Positions 8,294 to 16,986 of a DNA stretch of 64,000 nt are shown here, piece by piece. The DNA lies in the NCBI RefSeq assembly GCF_900112845.1, contig NZ_FONG01000024.1, positions 1-64,000 on the forward strand, written 5' to 3'. The notes under the pieces are model-generated. The model was given only the letters and a program-made list of their open reading frames with translations, had not been told where the DNA came from and searched no databases. The stretch is from Actinacidiphila alni. GTDB lineage: Bacteria; Actinomycetota; Actinomycetes; Streptomycetales; Streptomycetaceae. Each line of letters starts with the position of its first letter. Positions within the stretch are counted from its first letter, which is position 1. Made by a program: the position numbers and the translations under genes.

Positions 8294-9165
8294 TCGGGGG
8301 CTCCGAACTCCAGCGGGATGTTGTCGATCAGCCGGGTCGTGCCGACCTTCGCGGCGACGGCCAGGACCGCGGGGCCGGTGTGGCCGGGCGGGGCGTCGGT
8401 GAAGTCGGCCGGGTCGATGAGGGCGAGGTAGTCGACGGCGAGGCCGTCGGCGGCCTCCAGGACCCGCCCGGCCGCCTTCCGTACGGCGTCCGGTCCGCCG
8501 GCCACCGCGTCGCGGCCCGCGAACAGGGCACGGGACAGGGCGAGGGCGTGACCGCGGTCCTGCTCGCTCAGGTAGCGGTTGCGGCTGGACAGGGCGAGGC
8601 GGTCGGCCTCGCGGACGGTGGGGACGCCGATGATCTCGACCGGGAAGTTCAGGTCGGTGGCCATGCGGCGGATCAGGGCGAGCTGCTGGGCGTCCTTCTC
8701 GCCGAAGAAGGCGGCCTCCGGACGCGTGAGGTGCAGCAGCTTCGCCACGACGGTGAGCATGCCGTCGAAGTGGCCGGGGCGGGCCGCGCCCTCGTAGCGC
8801 TCGCCCATCGGGCCCGCGGAGATCCGCACCTGCGGCTGCCCGCCGGGGTAGACCTCGTCGGCGGACGGGGCGAAGACGCGGTCGGCGCCGGCCTGTTCGG
8901 CGAGCTTCAGGTCGGCGTCGAGGGTGCGGGGGTAGCGGTCGAGGTCCTCGTTCGGGCCGAACTGGAGGGGGTTGACGAAGACGGTGACGGTGACGGTGCC
9001 GCGTGTGCCGTCGCCCGCTCCGGCGCCGCCGCCCGCTCCGGTGCGGTCCGCGTGGGCGCGGGCGGCGCGGATCAGGGCGGCGTGGCCCTCGTGCAGCGCG
9101 CCCATCGTCATCACGACGGCGGTCGCCGGGGGCAGGTCCGCGGCGGTGTGCACCAGCTCGGTCAC
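8290..9165 (-). CDS. panC: pantothenate synthetase
   Basis: Condenses pantoate with beta-alanine using ATP. The 291-residue frame has the HIGH-like MGALHEGHAALIR near the N-terminus, the NPLQFGPNEDLDRYPR pantoate-site region, FFGEKDAQQLALIRR and the KMSKS-like LSSRNRYLS. The GTG at 9165 overlaps the upstream stop by four bases (GTGA) and starts just before VHTAADLP, so it is preferred over longer in-frame starts. It sits between a DUF2520 gene and nadB. Confidence 0.94.
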   Translation of the reverse strand: MTELVHTAADLPPATAVVMTMGALHEGHAALIRAARAHADRTGAGGGAGAGDGTRGTVTVTVFVNPLQFGPNEDLDRYPRTLDADLKLAEQAGADRVFAPSADEVYPGGQPQVRISAGPMGERYEGAARPGHFDGMLTVVAKLLHLTRPEAAFFGEKDAQQLALIRRMATDLNFPVEIIGVPTVREADRLALSSRNRYLSEQDRGHALALSRALFAGRDAVAGGPDAVRKAAGRVLEAADGLAVDYLALIDPADFTDAPPGHTGPAVLAVAAKVGTTRLIDNIPLEFGAPE

Positions 9166-10109
9166 GGGGTTCCTCCGTCGGCTCGGCCGGCTCCGTCGGC
9201 GAGGGCGCCCAGCAGCGCCTCGGCGAACTCCGGCTTCAGCATTCCGTTGGCGAGCGCGCGGTCCGCGGTGGCGCGGGCCATCGCCACGTACGAGGCGACC
9301 GTCTCCGGCGCGTGCGCGCGCAGTTCGTCCAGGTGGGCGGCGACGGTGCCGGCGTCGCCGCGGGCGACGGGGCCGGTCAGGGCGGTGTCGCCGGAGCGCA
9401 GGGCGTTGTCCAGGGCGGCGCCCAGCAGCGGGCCGAGCATCCGGCCCGGCTCGGTGACGCCGGAGGCCCTGAGCAGGTCCATCGACTGGGCGACGAGGGT
9501 GACCAGGTGGTTGGCGCCGATCGCGAGGGCCGCGTGGTAGAGGGGACGGGCGGCCTCCTCGATCCACTCGGGCTCGCCGCCCATCTCGATCACGAGGGCC
9601 TCGGCGGCCAGCCGGAGCTCGCCGGGGGCGGTGACGCCGAAGGAGCAGCCCGCCAGGCGCTGCACGTCCACGGGGGTGCCGGAGAAGGTCATCACCGGGT
9701 GCAGGGCGAGCGGCAGCGCGCCGGCCCGCAGGGCCGGGTCGAGCACGGCGGTGCCGTACCGGCCCGAGGTGTGCACCAGCAGCTGGCCTGGGCGTACGGC
9801 GCCGGTCTCGGCCAGGCCCTTCACCAGGCCGGGCAGGGTGTCGTCGGGGACGGTCAGCAGGACGAGGTCGGCTTTCGCCAGGACCGCGGCCGGCTCCATC
9901 AGGGGTACGTCGGGAAGCAGCGCCGCCGCTCTTCTGCGGGACGCCTCGGACACGCCGGACGCGGCGACCGGGCGGTGGCCGGCCATCCGCAGCGCCGCCG
10001 CCAGTGCCGGGCCGACCCGGCCGGCCCCCACGACCCCCACGCTCAGCCGGGCGGGCCGCCCCTCCGCCTTACCCATCTCGTCCACGCGCACCGAGCCCTT
10101 CCGCTCCAC
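9162..10109 (-). CDS. Rossmann-fold DUF2520 protein (ketopantoate-reductase-like)
   Basis: A 315-residue protein with an N-terminal dinucleotide-binding motif (VGVVGAGRVGPALAAALR), a second nucleotide-site strand (DLVLLTVPDD), ALHPVMTFSG in the middle and a helical C-terminal domain typical of DUF2520 (GANHLVTLVAQ, GPLLGAALDNAL, LTGPVARGD). Its place directly before panC, with a four-base overlap, makes a role in pantoate supply plausible, but this is inferred from context and the activity is not proven for the family. The start is a GTG at 10109; the ATG at 10076 is an alternative that loses only 11 residues. Confidence 0.85.
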   Translation of the reverse strand: MERKGSVRVDEMGKAEGRPARLSVGVVGAGRVGPALAAALRMAGHRPVAASGVSEASRRRAAALLPDVPLMEPAAVLAKADLVLLTVPDDTLPGLVKGLAETGAVRPGQLLVHTSGRYGTAVLDPALRAGALPLALHPVMTFSGTPVDVQRLAGCSFGVTAPGELRLAAEALVIEMGGEPEWIEEAARPLYHAALAIGANHLVTLVAQSMDLLRASGVTEPGRMLGPLLGAALDNALRSGDTALTGPVARGDAGTVAAHLDELRAHAPETVASYVAMARATADRALANGMLKPEFAEALLGALADGAGRADGGTP

Positions 10110-10244
10110 TTCTCGTCAATCCTACGCGAATCCCCCTCCGGGGAGGACCCGCCCACTCCCCCCAACCCCGAGACCTCCAGCACACCCCGCCCCCGCGGGA
10201 GGGTGCGCACTGCCCGCGCCGGGCCCGCCCCTGCGGGGACCTGA

Positions 10245-10706
10245 GGCCCGGCGGGCACCGCCGGAGAGCGCCGCGCTGGCGAAGCGCCATCGCGGCGGAT
10301 GGAGGGTGCGGGCCGCACAGGGGGCCAGGTCCGGGCGCGCGGCCCGAGACCGCGATCCCCGCCCGGGACCCTGGACGGGGCCCCAGCCCTGGTCTCTGGT
10401 CCGAGGCCAGCCCCTCGAACCCGCCGCAGCGGCGCTCAGCCACGACGGCGGCACCCGGCGGTGCCGAACCCGGCTCAGGCCCGGCGGGCACCGCCGAATC
10501 GCGCCGCGCCAGCGAAGCGCCGTCGCGGCGGACGAAGGGTGCGGGGCCGCACAGGGGCCAAGTCCGGGGCGCAGCCCCGAGACCGCGCCCCGGGGGCTCC
10601 GGGGCCCGGGGCCCCGCCCAGGGCCTCGGAGCCCTGGTCCGAGGCCAGCCCCTCGAACCCGCCGCAACGGCGCTCAGCCACAGCGGTGGCACCCGGCGGT
10701 GCCGAA
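10245..10706. repeat. two tandem ~230-base large-hairpin elements
   Basis: The gap 10110-10778 holds no convincing gene but two imperfect direct copies of one element, at 10245-10470 and 10478-10706 (period 233). Each copy is also a long imperfect inverted repeat: roughly 57-base arms starting GGGCACCGCCG and ending CGGCGGTGCCG, with GAAGCGCC / GGCGCTC and GCGGCGG / CCGCCGC pairing inside. The outer arms are better conserved between copies than the centre. No transposase is present. It could be a non-autonomous mobile element or a structured extragenic repeat. Confidence 0.7.
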
Positions 10707-10778
10707 AGCACCCCCAGGTCCGGTGGGGGCCGGGGTTATGTGGTGGTCGGGAGCTCCCCGCAGGGGGAGGATCGGGGG

Positions 10779-11933
10779 ATGGGTGATGACACGAAGCGGG
10801 AGCGATTGGCAGCGGCGGTCGCGGCGTGCGAACGCGTTCTCACGCGCGGGCCGCAAACGGGCGTCGGGGAGCGGCTGGCACGGCTGGTGGCGGAGGGCGC
10901 GGCCGCGTACGACGTGACGGAGCCGGTGGACATCTACGGCGACGGCGTCGTCGCCGCCCTGGAGGACCGCGTCGCGGACCTGCTCGGCACGGAAGCGGCG
11001 GCCTTCTTCCCGACGGGCACGATGGCCCAGCAGGTGGCCCTGCGCACCTGGGCGGGCCGGACCGGCAACCCCACGGTGGCGCTGCACCCGCAGGCCCACC
11101 CGGAGGTGCACGAGCGGGACGCCGTCAAGGTGGTGAGCGGCCTGCGCACAGTGCACCCGACGACCGCGCCCCGGCTGCCGACCCCGGACGAGGTGCGGGA
11201 CTTCGAGGAACCGTTCGGCACCCTGATGATCGAGCTGCCGCTCCGCGACCCCGGCTTCGTCCTGCCGACCTGGGACGAGCTGTCCGACACGGTGGCCGCG
11301 GCCCGCGAGCGGGACGCGGTCGTGCACTTCGACGGCGCCCGCCTGTGGGAGTGCACCCCGCACTTCGGCCGCCCGCTGCCGGAGATCGCGGGCCTGGCCG
11401 ACAGCGTCTACGTGAGCTTCTACAAGTCCCTGGAAGGCATCTCGGGCGCCGCCCTGGCCGCCCCCGCCGATGTCGTCGCGGAGGCGAAGACCTGGCGGCA
11501 CCGCTACGGCGGCCTGCTCTTCCAGCAGTTCCCTGCCGCCCTCGCGGCCCTCGCCGGGCTGCACACCGTCCTGCCGCGGCTGCCCTCGTACGTCGCGCAC
11601 GCCAAGCCGGTCGCGCGGGCGCTGCGCGAGGGCCTGGCGGAGGCGGGCGTGCCGTGGCTGCGGGTGCACCCGCAGGAGCCGCACACGCACCAGTTCCAGC
11701 TGTGGCTGCCGTATCCGGCGGACGTCCTGGACGAGGCGGTGCTGCGGCAGGCCGAGGAGACCGGGACCTCCCTGTTCGGCCGCACCACCTTCCACGAGCC
11801 GGGCCTGCCCGGCCTGTCCATGACGGAGGTGACCGTCGCGGGCCCCGCCCTGGAGTGGTCGGAGCAGGACGTCAGGGACGCGGCGGCCGACTTCGCCCGC
11901 CGCCTCCCCGGCCTGGAAGCCCTGGAACCCTAG
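10779..11933 (+). CDS. threonine aldolase / beta-eliminating lyase family PLP enzyme
   Basis: A 384-residue cytoplasmic fold-type I PLP enzyme. It has the cofactor aspartate region HFDGARLW (about 183-190) and the Schiff-base lysine in SFYKSLEGISGA (K216), both hallmarks of low-specificity L-threonine aldolases and related lyases. The N-terminal region (VDIYGDGVVAALEDRVADLLG) and the FFPTGTMAQQ motif also fit. The ATG at 10779 follows a GGGGGAGG ribosome-binding site. The substrate cannot be read from the sequence; threonine or a beta-hydroxy amino acid is the family expectation. It stands alone, convergent with the two-component genes downstream. Confidence 0.85.
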   Translation: MGDDTKRERLAAAVAACERVLTRGPQTGVGERLARLVAEGAAAYDVTEPVDIYGDGVVAALEDRVADLLGTEAAAFFPTGTMAQQVALRTWAGRTGNPTVALHPQAHPEVHERDAVKVVSGLRTVHPTTAPRLPTPDEVRDFEEPFGTLMIELPLRDPGFVLPTWDELSDTVAAARERDAVVHFDGARLWECTPHFGRPLPEIAGLADSVYVSFYKSLEGISGAALAAPADVVAEAKTWRHRYGGLLFQQFPAALAALAGLHTVLPRLPSYVAHAKPVARALREGLAEAGVPWLRVHPQEPHTHQFQLWLPYPADVLDEAVLRQAEETGTSLFGRTTFHEPGLPGLSMTEVTVAGPALEWSEQDVRDAAADFARRLPGLEALEP

Positions 11934-11944
11934 GAGCGGAAACG

Positions 11945-12625
11945 TCAGCCGCCCGCCCGTACCAGGCCCGTCTCGTACGCCAGTACCACCGCCTGGACGC
12001 GGTCGCGCAGGCCCAGCTTGGTGAGGATACGGCCGACGTGCGTCTTGACCGTCGCCTCGGAGAGGACGAGCTTCGCGGCGATCTCGCCGTTGGACAGGCC
12101 CTGGGCGACCAGCAGCAGCACCTCGCGCTCGCGGTCGGTGAGCTTGTCGACCTCCCGCCGCTCCGGCGCCGACGAGGACGGCAGCATCGGGGTGAAGCGG
12201 TCGAGCAGCCGCCGTGTCGTGCTCGGCGCCACCACCGCGTCACCGCTGTGCACCGCCCGGATCGCGCCGAGCAGCTCGTCCGGCGGCACGTCCTTGAGCA
12301 TGAAGCCGCTGGCGCCCGCCTTGAGCGCGGCGAACGCGTACTCGTCCAGGTCGAAGGTGGTGAGGATCAGTACGCGCGGGCCCTCGCCGTCCCGGCCGCC
12401 CTCTTCGCCGCCGCAGATCTGCCGGGTGGCCTCCACCCCGTCCAGACGGGGCATGCGGACGTCCATCAGCACCACGTCCACCCGGGTGGAGCGGAGCACC
12501 TCCAGCGCCTCGGCGCCGTCGCCCGCCTCGGCCACGACCTCCATGTCCGGCTGGGCGGCGAGCACCATCCGGAAACCGGTGCGCAGCAGCACCTGGTCGT
12601 CGACGAGCATGACGCGGATCGCCAT
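11945..12625 (-). CDS. NarL/FixJ-family response regulator
   Basis: A 226-residue DNA-binding response regulator. The receiver domain has DDQ at 9-11, phospho-acceptor D55 in VLMDVRMPRLDG, and the switch Thr and Lys (LILTTFD, FMLKDVPP). A LuxR-type helix-turn-helix follows (LTDREREVLLLVAQGLSNGE, then EATVKTHV). It lies 47 bases downstream of its sensor kinase gene in the same direction, the usual order for this family. The signal and targets are unknown. Confidence 0.92.
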   Translation of the reverse strand: MAIRVMLVDDQVLLRTGFRMVLAAQPDMEVVAEAGDGAEALEVLRSTRVDVVLMDVRMPRLDGVEATRQICGGEEGGRDGEGPRVLILTTFDLDEYAFAALKAGASGFMLKDVPPDELLGAIRAVHSGDAVVAPSTTRRLLDRFTPMLPSSSAPERREVDKLTDREREVLLLVAQGLSNGEIAAKLVLSEATVKTHVGRILTKLGLRDRVQAVVLAYETGLVRAGG

Positions 12626-12672
12626 GAGTCCTGCCTCTCGGTGTGTGGGTGTGTGGTGTGGTGGCCGGGGCC

Positions 12673-13893
12673 TCAGCGGCCCGTACGCAGCGGGAGCACG
12701 GCGCTGATCCGGAAGCCGCCGCCCGGGCGCGGTCCCGCGTCCAGGGTGCCGCCGACCATGCCTATCCGTTCGCGCATGCCGATCAGGCCCTGGCCGAGGC
12801 CGTCCCGGCCGCCCTGCTCGTACAGCTCGTGCCGGGCGCCGCGCCCGTCGTCCTCGATCAGCAGGTCGAGCGCCGCGTCGCCGAAGCCCAGCAGCACGCT
12901 GGCGCTCGCGCCGTCGCCGCCGTGCTTGCGGACATTGGTCAGCGCCTCCTGCACGATGCGGTACGCGGTCAGCTCGACGCCGCTGGACAGCGGGCGCGCC
13001 TCGCCCGCCACCTCGAACCGCACCGGCAGGCCCGCGCCCCGTACCTGGTCGATCAGATCGGCCAGCTGGTCCACGCCCGGCTGCGGTACGTACTCGCCGC
13101 CCGCGTCGTCCCCCGCCCGCAGCAGGCCGAGCAGCCGCCGCATCTCGGCCAGCGCCTGCCGGCCGGTGGTCGAGATCGTCGACAGCGCCTGCTTGGCCTG
13201 ATCGGGCGCCGCGTCCAGGACGTACGCGGCGCCGTCCGCCTGGACGACCATCACCGAGACGTTGTGCGCCACGACGTCGTGCAGCTCGCGGGCAATACGG
13301 GCCCGCTCGGCGGCCACCGCCGCCTTGGACTGCGCCTCGCGCTCCCGGTGCAGCCGGGCCGCCCGTTCCTCCAGCTCCGCGTAGTACGCGCGGCGGGTGC
13401 GGAGCCGGTCGCCGACCACCCACGACAGGGCGAAGATCACCGTCAGGAAGAAGGTCTGGAGCAGCGTCGTCCAGATGGTCGAATATTCGTCGTGCGGCGG
13501 CCAGCGCACCATCGACAGCGGCGCCGCCGCCAGGCCCGCGAGCAGCGCCAGCCGGGACGACCAGCGCTCGCCGTTGGACGCGCAGGTGTAGATGATCGCG
13601 AGCATCGCGGCGTCGCCGGGGTTGGTCTGCACGCTCAGCGCGAGCTGGGCCAGGCCGACGCCGATCGCGAGCAGCAGCATCTTCTCCGGGGCGCGGCGGC
13701 GCAGCGCCACCACGACGGCGAGGGCGGCGGAGAGGGGGACGGCGAAGAGGCGTTCCACTTGGGAGAGGTCGGGGACTTCCAGCACCCACACCGCGCACAC
13801 CACGAGCAGGACGAGGGCCCAGAAGCCGTCGACCCACGTCGGGTGTCTGCGGAGGAAGTCGTAGATGCGCTGCACATAACCCAGCGTAGGCAT
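12673..13893 (-). CDS. two-component sensor histidine kinase (HisKA_3 type)
   Basis: A 406-residue membrane kinase. About four to six hydrophobic spans fill residues 20-150 with no large extracytoplasmic domain. A coiled linker then leads to the phospho-acceptor helix RARIARELHDVVAHNVSVMV (His in ELHD) and a HATPase_c domain with NVRKHGG, LLIEDDGRGA and GLGQGLIGMRERI. The domain layout pairs with the NarL-type regulator immediately downstream. The start is the ATG at 13893; a GTG at 13875 is possible. The spacer to the regulator is TG-rich. Confidence 0.9.
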   Translation of the reverse strand: MPTLGYVQRIYDFLRRHPTWVDGFWALVLLVVCAVWVLEVPDLSQVERLFAVPLSAALAVVVALRRRAPEKMLLLAIGVGLAQLALSVQTNPGDAAMLAIIYTCASNGERWSSRLALLAGLAAAPLSMVRWPPHDEYSTIWTTLLQTFFLTVIFALSWVVGDRLRTRRAYYAELEERAARLHREREAQSKAAVAAERARIARELHDVVAHNVSVMVVQADGAAYVLDAAPDQAKQALSTISTTGRQALAEMRRLLGLLRAGDDAGGEYVPQPGVDQLADLIDQVRGAGLPVRFEVAGEARPLSSGVELTAYRIVQEALTNVRKHGGDGASASVLLGFGDAALDLLIEDDGRGARHELYEQGGRDGLGQGLIGMRERIGMVGGTLDAGPRPGGGFRISAVLPLRTGR

Positions 13894-14021
13894 TGGAACC
13901 CGTGCCGGGGTCAGCCGCTGGAGCGATCTCCCCTACTCCCCAAGGTGGACCCTCCCGGCGGGTCACCCGACCCCACTCCCCCGGGAAGACCCGGACCCCT
14001 CCCCGCCCGAGGCCGGCCCCC

Positions 14022-14308
14022 TCCTGCGGAGTGCGGCGCGTGATCCCCTGGCCGGGGGTACGTGATCTCCTGCGGAGTGCGGTGCCCCTCCGGGGCGGGG
14101 TGCGTGAGGTCTCCTGCGGAGTGCGGCGCCTTCTCGCCTGACGGCGAGCGAGGTCTTTTAGGGGCGCGGGGAACTGCGCGGCCCGCCCCCACCGGCCGGT
14201 GGTCGCAAAAACAACAGCGTCTGCCCCGCTGGGGGCGGTTTTTTGTCTGAAGGCGCGCGCGGGCTGGGCGCGCAGTTCCCCGCGCCCCTGAGGGTTACCG
14301 CACTCCGC
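14022..14308. repeat. nested inverted-repeat intergenic element
   Basis: The gap 13894-14394 has no gene but much structure. TCCTGCGGAGTGCGG occurs three times (14022, 14068, 14112), about 45 bases apart. A perfect 21-base inverted repeat, arms 14160-14180 and 14269-14289, encloses a shorter CCGCCCCCA/TGGGGGCGG hairpin (14183-14191 and 14230-14238) followed by TTTTTT. Outside it, CCGCACTCCGC at 14298-14308 is an inverted copy of the flanking GCGGAGTGCGG. The GGGGCGCGGGGAACTGCGCG arm is, from memory, a motif common between Streptomyces genes. It may end transcription for the convergently placed region or be a dispersed repeat. Confidence 0.65.
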
Positions 14309-14394
14309 CTGCGCAGCGCCGCGTCCCCGCGCCCCCGACGGGGCATCCCTCCTCCGCAAGGAGAATCGGGCACCGCACTCCCCCGGGGGGAGGG

Positions 14395-16074
14395 TCAGCC
14401 GGCGCGGCGGTGGCCCGGGCCGCGGGAGCGGCTGCGCTTCTCGACGTACATACGTTGATCCGCGGAGTGAAGGACTTCCTCGGTGGTCATCCCGCAAGCG
14501 GCCCACCCGATCCCGAAGCTCGCGCCGACGCGGACGGCGCGCCCGTCGACGCGGATCGGCGGAATGATGGCGTTGCGCAGCCGCACCGAGAGATCGGAAG
14601 CGTCGGCGGGAGCCAAACCGTCGGCGAGGACGACGAATTCGTCACCGCCGAGCCGGGCGACGGTGTCGCCGTCGCGGACGGCGCCGGTGAGCCGGCGGGC
14701 GACCTCGATGAGGACGGCGTCCCCGGTGTGGTGCCCGAACCGGTCGTTGATGGACTTGAAGCCGTCGAGGTCGCAGAAGAGGACGGCGAGCCCCTTGCCC
14801 GCGTTCTCCGGGTCGCCCTCGTCGGGCGCGACGACGTGCCGGTGGGCGTCGTAGCCGAGCGCCCCGAGGGGCGCGGCCAGCTCGTCGGGTCCGTAGCCGT
14901 AGCTGAAGGCGAATTCGTCCGGCCCCTCGCCGTCCGGGAGGGCGAGGGCGTCGGAGGAGGAGGCGGCGGAGGCGGTCTGCGCGTCCTGGGGCCGCGAACA
15001 GAGCCGGGCGGAAAGACGGGACCGCAGCTCCGCGCTGTTGGGCAGCCCGGTGAGCGAGTCGTGGCTGGCCCGGTGCGCGAGCTGCAGCTCGCGCCCCTTG
15101 CGCTCCTCGATGTCCTCGACGTGGGTGAGCAGGAAGCGCGGCCCGTCGGCGGTGTCGGCGACCACCGAATTGCGCAGCGAGACCCAGACGTAGCTGCCGT
15201 CGCGCCGCGCGAGCCGCAGCTCGGCCCGGCCGCCCTCGGCGGAGGTGCGCAGCAGCAGCCCGACGTCCTCGGGGTGCACGAGGTCGGAGAAGGAGTAGCG
15301 CCGCATGGTGGAGGCGGAGCGGCCGAGCAGCCGGCACAGCGCGTCGTTGGCGCGCAGCAGCTTGCCGTGCTGGTCGCCGCCCATCTCGGCGATGGCCATG
15401 CCGCTGGGCGCGTACTCGAACGCCTGCCGGAAGCTCTCCTCGCTGGCGCGCAGCGCCTGCTGGTCGCGTTCGAGGCGGACGAGGGCGCGCTGCATGTTGG
15501 CGCGCAGCCGGGCGTTGCTGATCGCTATGCCGGCCTGGAAGGCGTACATCTGGAGCGCCTCGCACCCCCAGGGCCCGGGGTGCCGGCCGCTGGTGGGCTT
15601 GTCGACGGAGATGACGCCGATGAGTTCGCCGCCGACGGTCTGCGAGGAGTACATGGGCGCGTAGAGGCGGTCGCCGGGGTGCCACTCGTCGGTGAAGCGG
15701 GGCAGCGGCCCTTCGGTGTGCCACTGCGGCACGTCGTCGTCGATGAGGACCCAGCCCTCGGTGTGCGGGATGAAGCGCAGGGTGCCCCAGCGCTCGCCCA
15801 TCGAGAGCCGTCGCTCCCAGGAGGTGCGCGAGCCGATCCGGCCGGCCATCAGTGCCTCGGCGGCGGCGCTGCCCGCGAGGGCGGCCACGATGAGGTCGCC
15901 GTCCGGGCGCACCAGATTGACGGCGGCCAGCTCGTAGTTCAGCCCTTTGACCACGCCCTGGGCCACGGCCTGAAGGGTGTCCGCGAGACTCCGCGCCGTA
16001 TTGAGGTCCGCCACGACCTGGTGCAGCTGACGCAGGGTCGCGAGACGGACATACGGCTCCGACTCGGTGTCCAT
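14395..16074 (-). CDS. cdgB: GAF-PAS-GGDEF diguanylate cyclase, CdgB-like
   Basis: A 559-residue predicted c-di-GMP synthase. An N-terminal GAF domain (about 10-190) is followed by a PAS domain with PAC motif (about 215-335; FRQAFEYAPSGMAI, VSLRNSVVADT, THVEDIEERKGREL). The GGDEF domain has an acidic low-complexity insert after SLTGLPNSAELR. The active-site GGDEF is intact (about 476-480) and an inhibitory-site RDGD precedes it by five residues, so both catalysis and product feedback look preserved. The ATG at 16074 follows GGAGAGAGG. The domain order matches Streptomyces CdgB, which links c-di-GMP to development under BldD; BldD-like and Crp-like sites lie upstream. Confidence 0.88.
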   Translation of the reverse strand: MDTESEPYVRLATLRQLHQVVADLNTARSLADTLQAVAQGVVKGLNYELAAVNLVRPDGDLIVAALAGSAAAEALMAGRIGSRTSWERRLSMGERWGTLRFIPHTEGWVLIDDDVPQWHTEGPLPRFTDEWHPGDRLYAPMYSSQTVGGELIGVISVDKPTSGRHPGPWGCEALQMYAFQAGIAISNARLRANMQRALVRLERDQQALRASEESFRQAFEYAPSGMAIAEMGGDQHGKLLRANDALCRLLGRSASTMRRYSFSDLVHPEDVGLLLRTSAEGGRAELRLARRDGSYVWVSLRNSVVADTADGPRFLLTHVEDIEERKGRELQLAHRASHDSLTGLPNSAELRSRLSARLCSRPQDAQTASAASSSDALALPDGEGPDEFAFSYGYGPDELAAPLGALGYDAHRHVVAPDEGDPENAGKGLAVLFCDLDGFKSINDRFGHHTGDAVLIEVARRLTGAVRDGDTVARLGGDEFVVLADGLAPADASDLSVRLRNAIIPPIRVDGRAVRVGASFGIGWAACGMTTEEVLHSADQRMYVEKRSRSRGPGHRRAG

Positions 16075-16162
16075 GCCTCTCTCCGCGCCTTCGACAGCAA
16101 CTCCTGATAATTTCAAAGCTACGGTTACACGAGCCACTGAATCACAGCGAGCTGTGCCCCGG

Positions 16163-16175
16163 GTACACAGGGTCA
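16163..16175. promoter_or_regulatory. BldD-like box upstream of cdgB
   Basis: GTACACAGGGTCA fits the published BldD consensus as I recall it (TnACnCWGnGTnA) at all but the first fixed position. It is 89 bases upstream of the cdgB start, and cdgB is a known BldD target in Streptomyces. Motif reading only. Confidence 0.5.
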
Positions 16176-16190
16176 ACAATTCCTTGCCCT

Positions 16191-16206
16191 TGTGACTCAA
16201 GTCACA
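16191..16206. promoter_or_regulatory. Crp-like palindrome between cdgB and the flavin reductase gene
   Basis: TGTGACTCAAGTCACA has perfect 7-base arms and fits the Streptomyces Crp pattern GTG-N6-GNCAC exactly. It lies in the 310-base divergent gap (16075-16384), so it could serve either gene. Nothing else in the gap is clearly assignable apart from the BldD-like box. Confidence 0.5.
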
Positions 16207-16384
16207 TCAACGTGTAAGCGGTTGAACACACAACGTAGAGCACGGCCCGGGGCCGGGACGACGGGCGAGTCCTAGGACCGGCCGGCCGCCGACTACGACC
16301 GCAGCCCGATGCGCACGTTTCCTACCGACCCGTAACGTGGCCGGTGTGCTTGAACCTTCACCCGGGCGGCATGCTGGGACCACC

Positions 16385-16933
16385 ATGACCGTGCCCGAAC
16401 CCGAACCCGAGCCCGAACCCGCGACCGAGCCCGTCGACGTCGACGACTTCCGCGCCGCGATGTCCCGCCTCGCGGCGGGCGTCGTGCTCATCACCGCGCA
16501 CGACGCGGACGACGAGCCGCGCGGCGAGGACATCGGCATGACCGCCACCGCCTTCCTGTCCGTGTCCCTGGAACCGCCGCTGGTGCTGGTGAGCGTGCGC
16601 GAGGGCTCCCGGATGGACGAACTGCTGGAGCGGCAGCCGCGCTGGGCGGCCTCGGTCCTCAGCGAGAGCCAGCGGCACATCGCGGGCCGTTTCGCGCTGC
16701 GCGGCCGGATCAGCGACCGGCTGCTGTTCGAGGACATCTCGTACTACCGGGGCGAGGCGTCCGGCGCGCCCGTGCTCGGCGGGGCGCTGGCGATACTCGA
16801 GTGCGAGACGGAGCAGCGGGTGCGGGCGGGCGACCACACGCTGATCGTCGGGCGGGTGCTCACCGCGAGGACACCGAGCGCGGACGGCGGCCCGCTGACG
16901 TACTTCCGGGGCCGGTACCGCTACCTGCGCTGA
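16385..16933 (+). CDS. flavin reductase family protein
   Basis: A 182-residue protein with an acidic PE-repeat start (EPEPEPEPATEP), then the FMN-binding split-barrel reductase fold: FRAAMSRLAAGVVLITAHD, GMTATAFLSVSLEPPLVLV, FAVSVL-like WAASVLSESQ, the AGRFA segment and the C-terminal DHTLIVGRVL and TYFRGRYRYL. Such proteins reduce FMN with NAD(P)H, often for a partner monooxygenase; no partner gene is adjacent. It is divergent from cdgB. The ATG at 16385 is preferred; an upstream GTG is possible but would add residues from the promoter region. Confidence 0.87.
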   Translation: MTVPEPEPEPEPATEPVDVDDFRAAMSRLAAGVVLITAHDADDEPRGEDIGMTATAFLSVSLEPPLVLVSVREGSRMDELLERQPRWAASVLSESQRHIAGRFALRGRISDRLLFEDISYYRGEASGAPVLGGALAILECETEQRVRAGDHTLIVGRVLTARTPSADGGPLTYFRGRYRYLR

Positions 16934-16937
16934 ACCC

Positions 16938-16975
16938 GAGCCGTACACGTACAGAAGAGCCGTACACGTACAGAA
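16938..16975. repeat. 19-base perfect tandem duplication
   Basis: GAGCCGTACACGTACAGAA occurs twice head to tail just after the flavin reductase stop and before the convergent arfB stop. Confidence 0.8.
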
Positions 16976-16986
16976 GGGGTCAGTCC

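Noticed and set aside
10110..10778. Small genes in the hairpin region
   Set aside because: Several frames are open on both strands simply because of GC bias. None has a start signal or protein-like composition.
14230..14250. A riboswitch or small RNA
   Set aside because: The T6 tract after a hairpin looks like a terminator inside a repeat. I see no aptamer-like conserved core, and nothing shows transcription.
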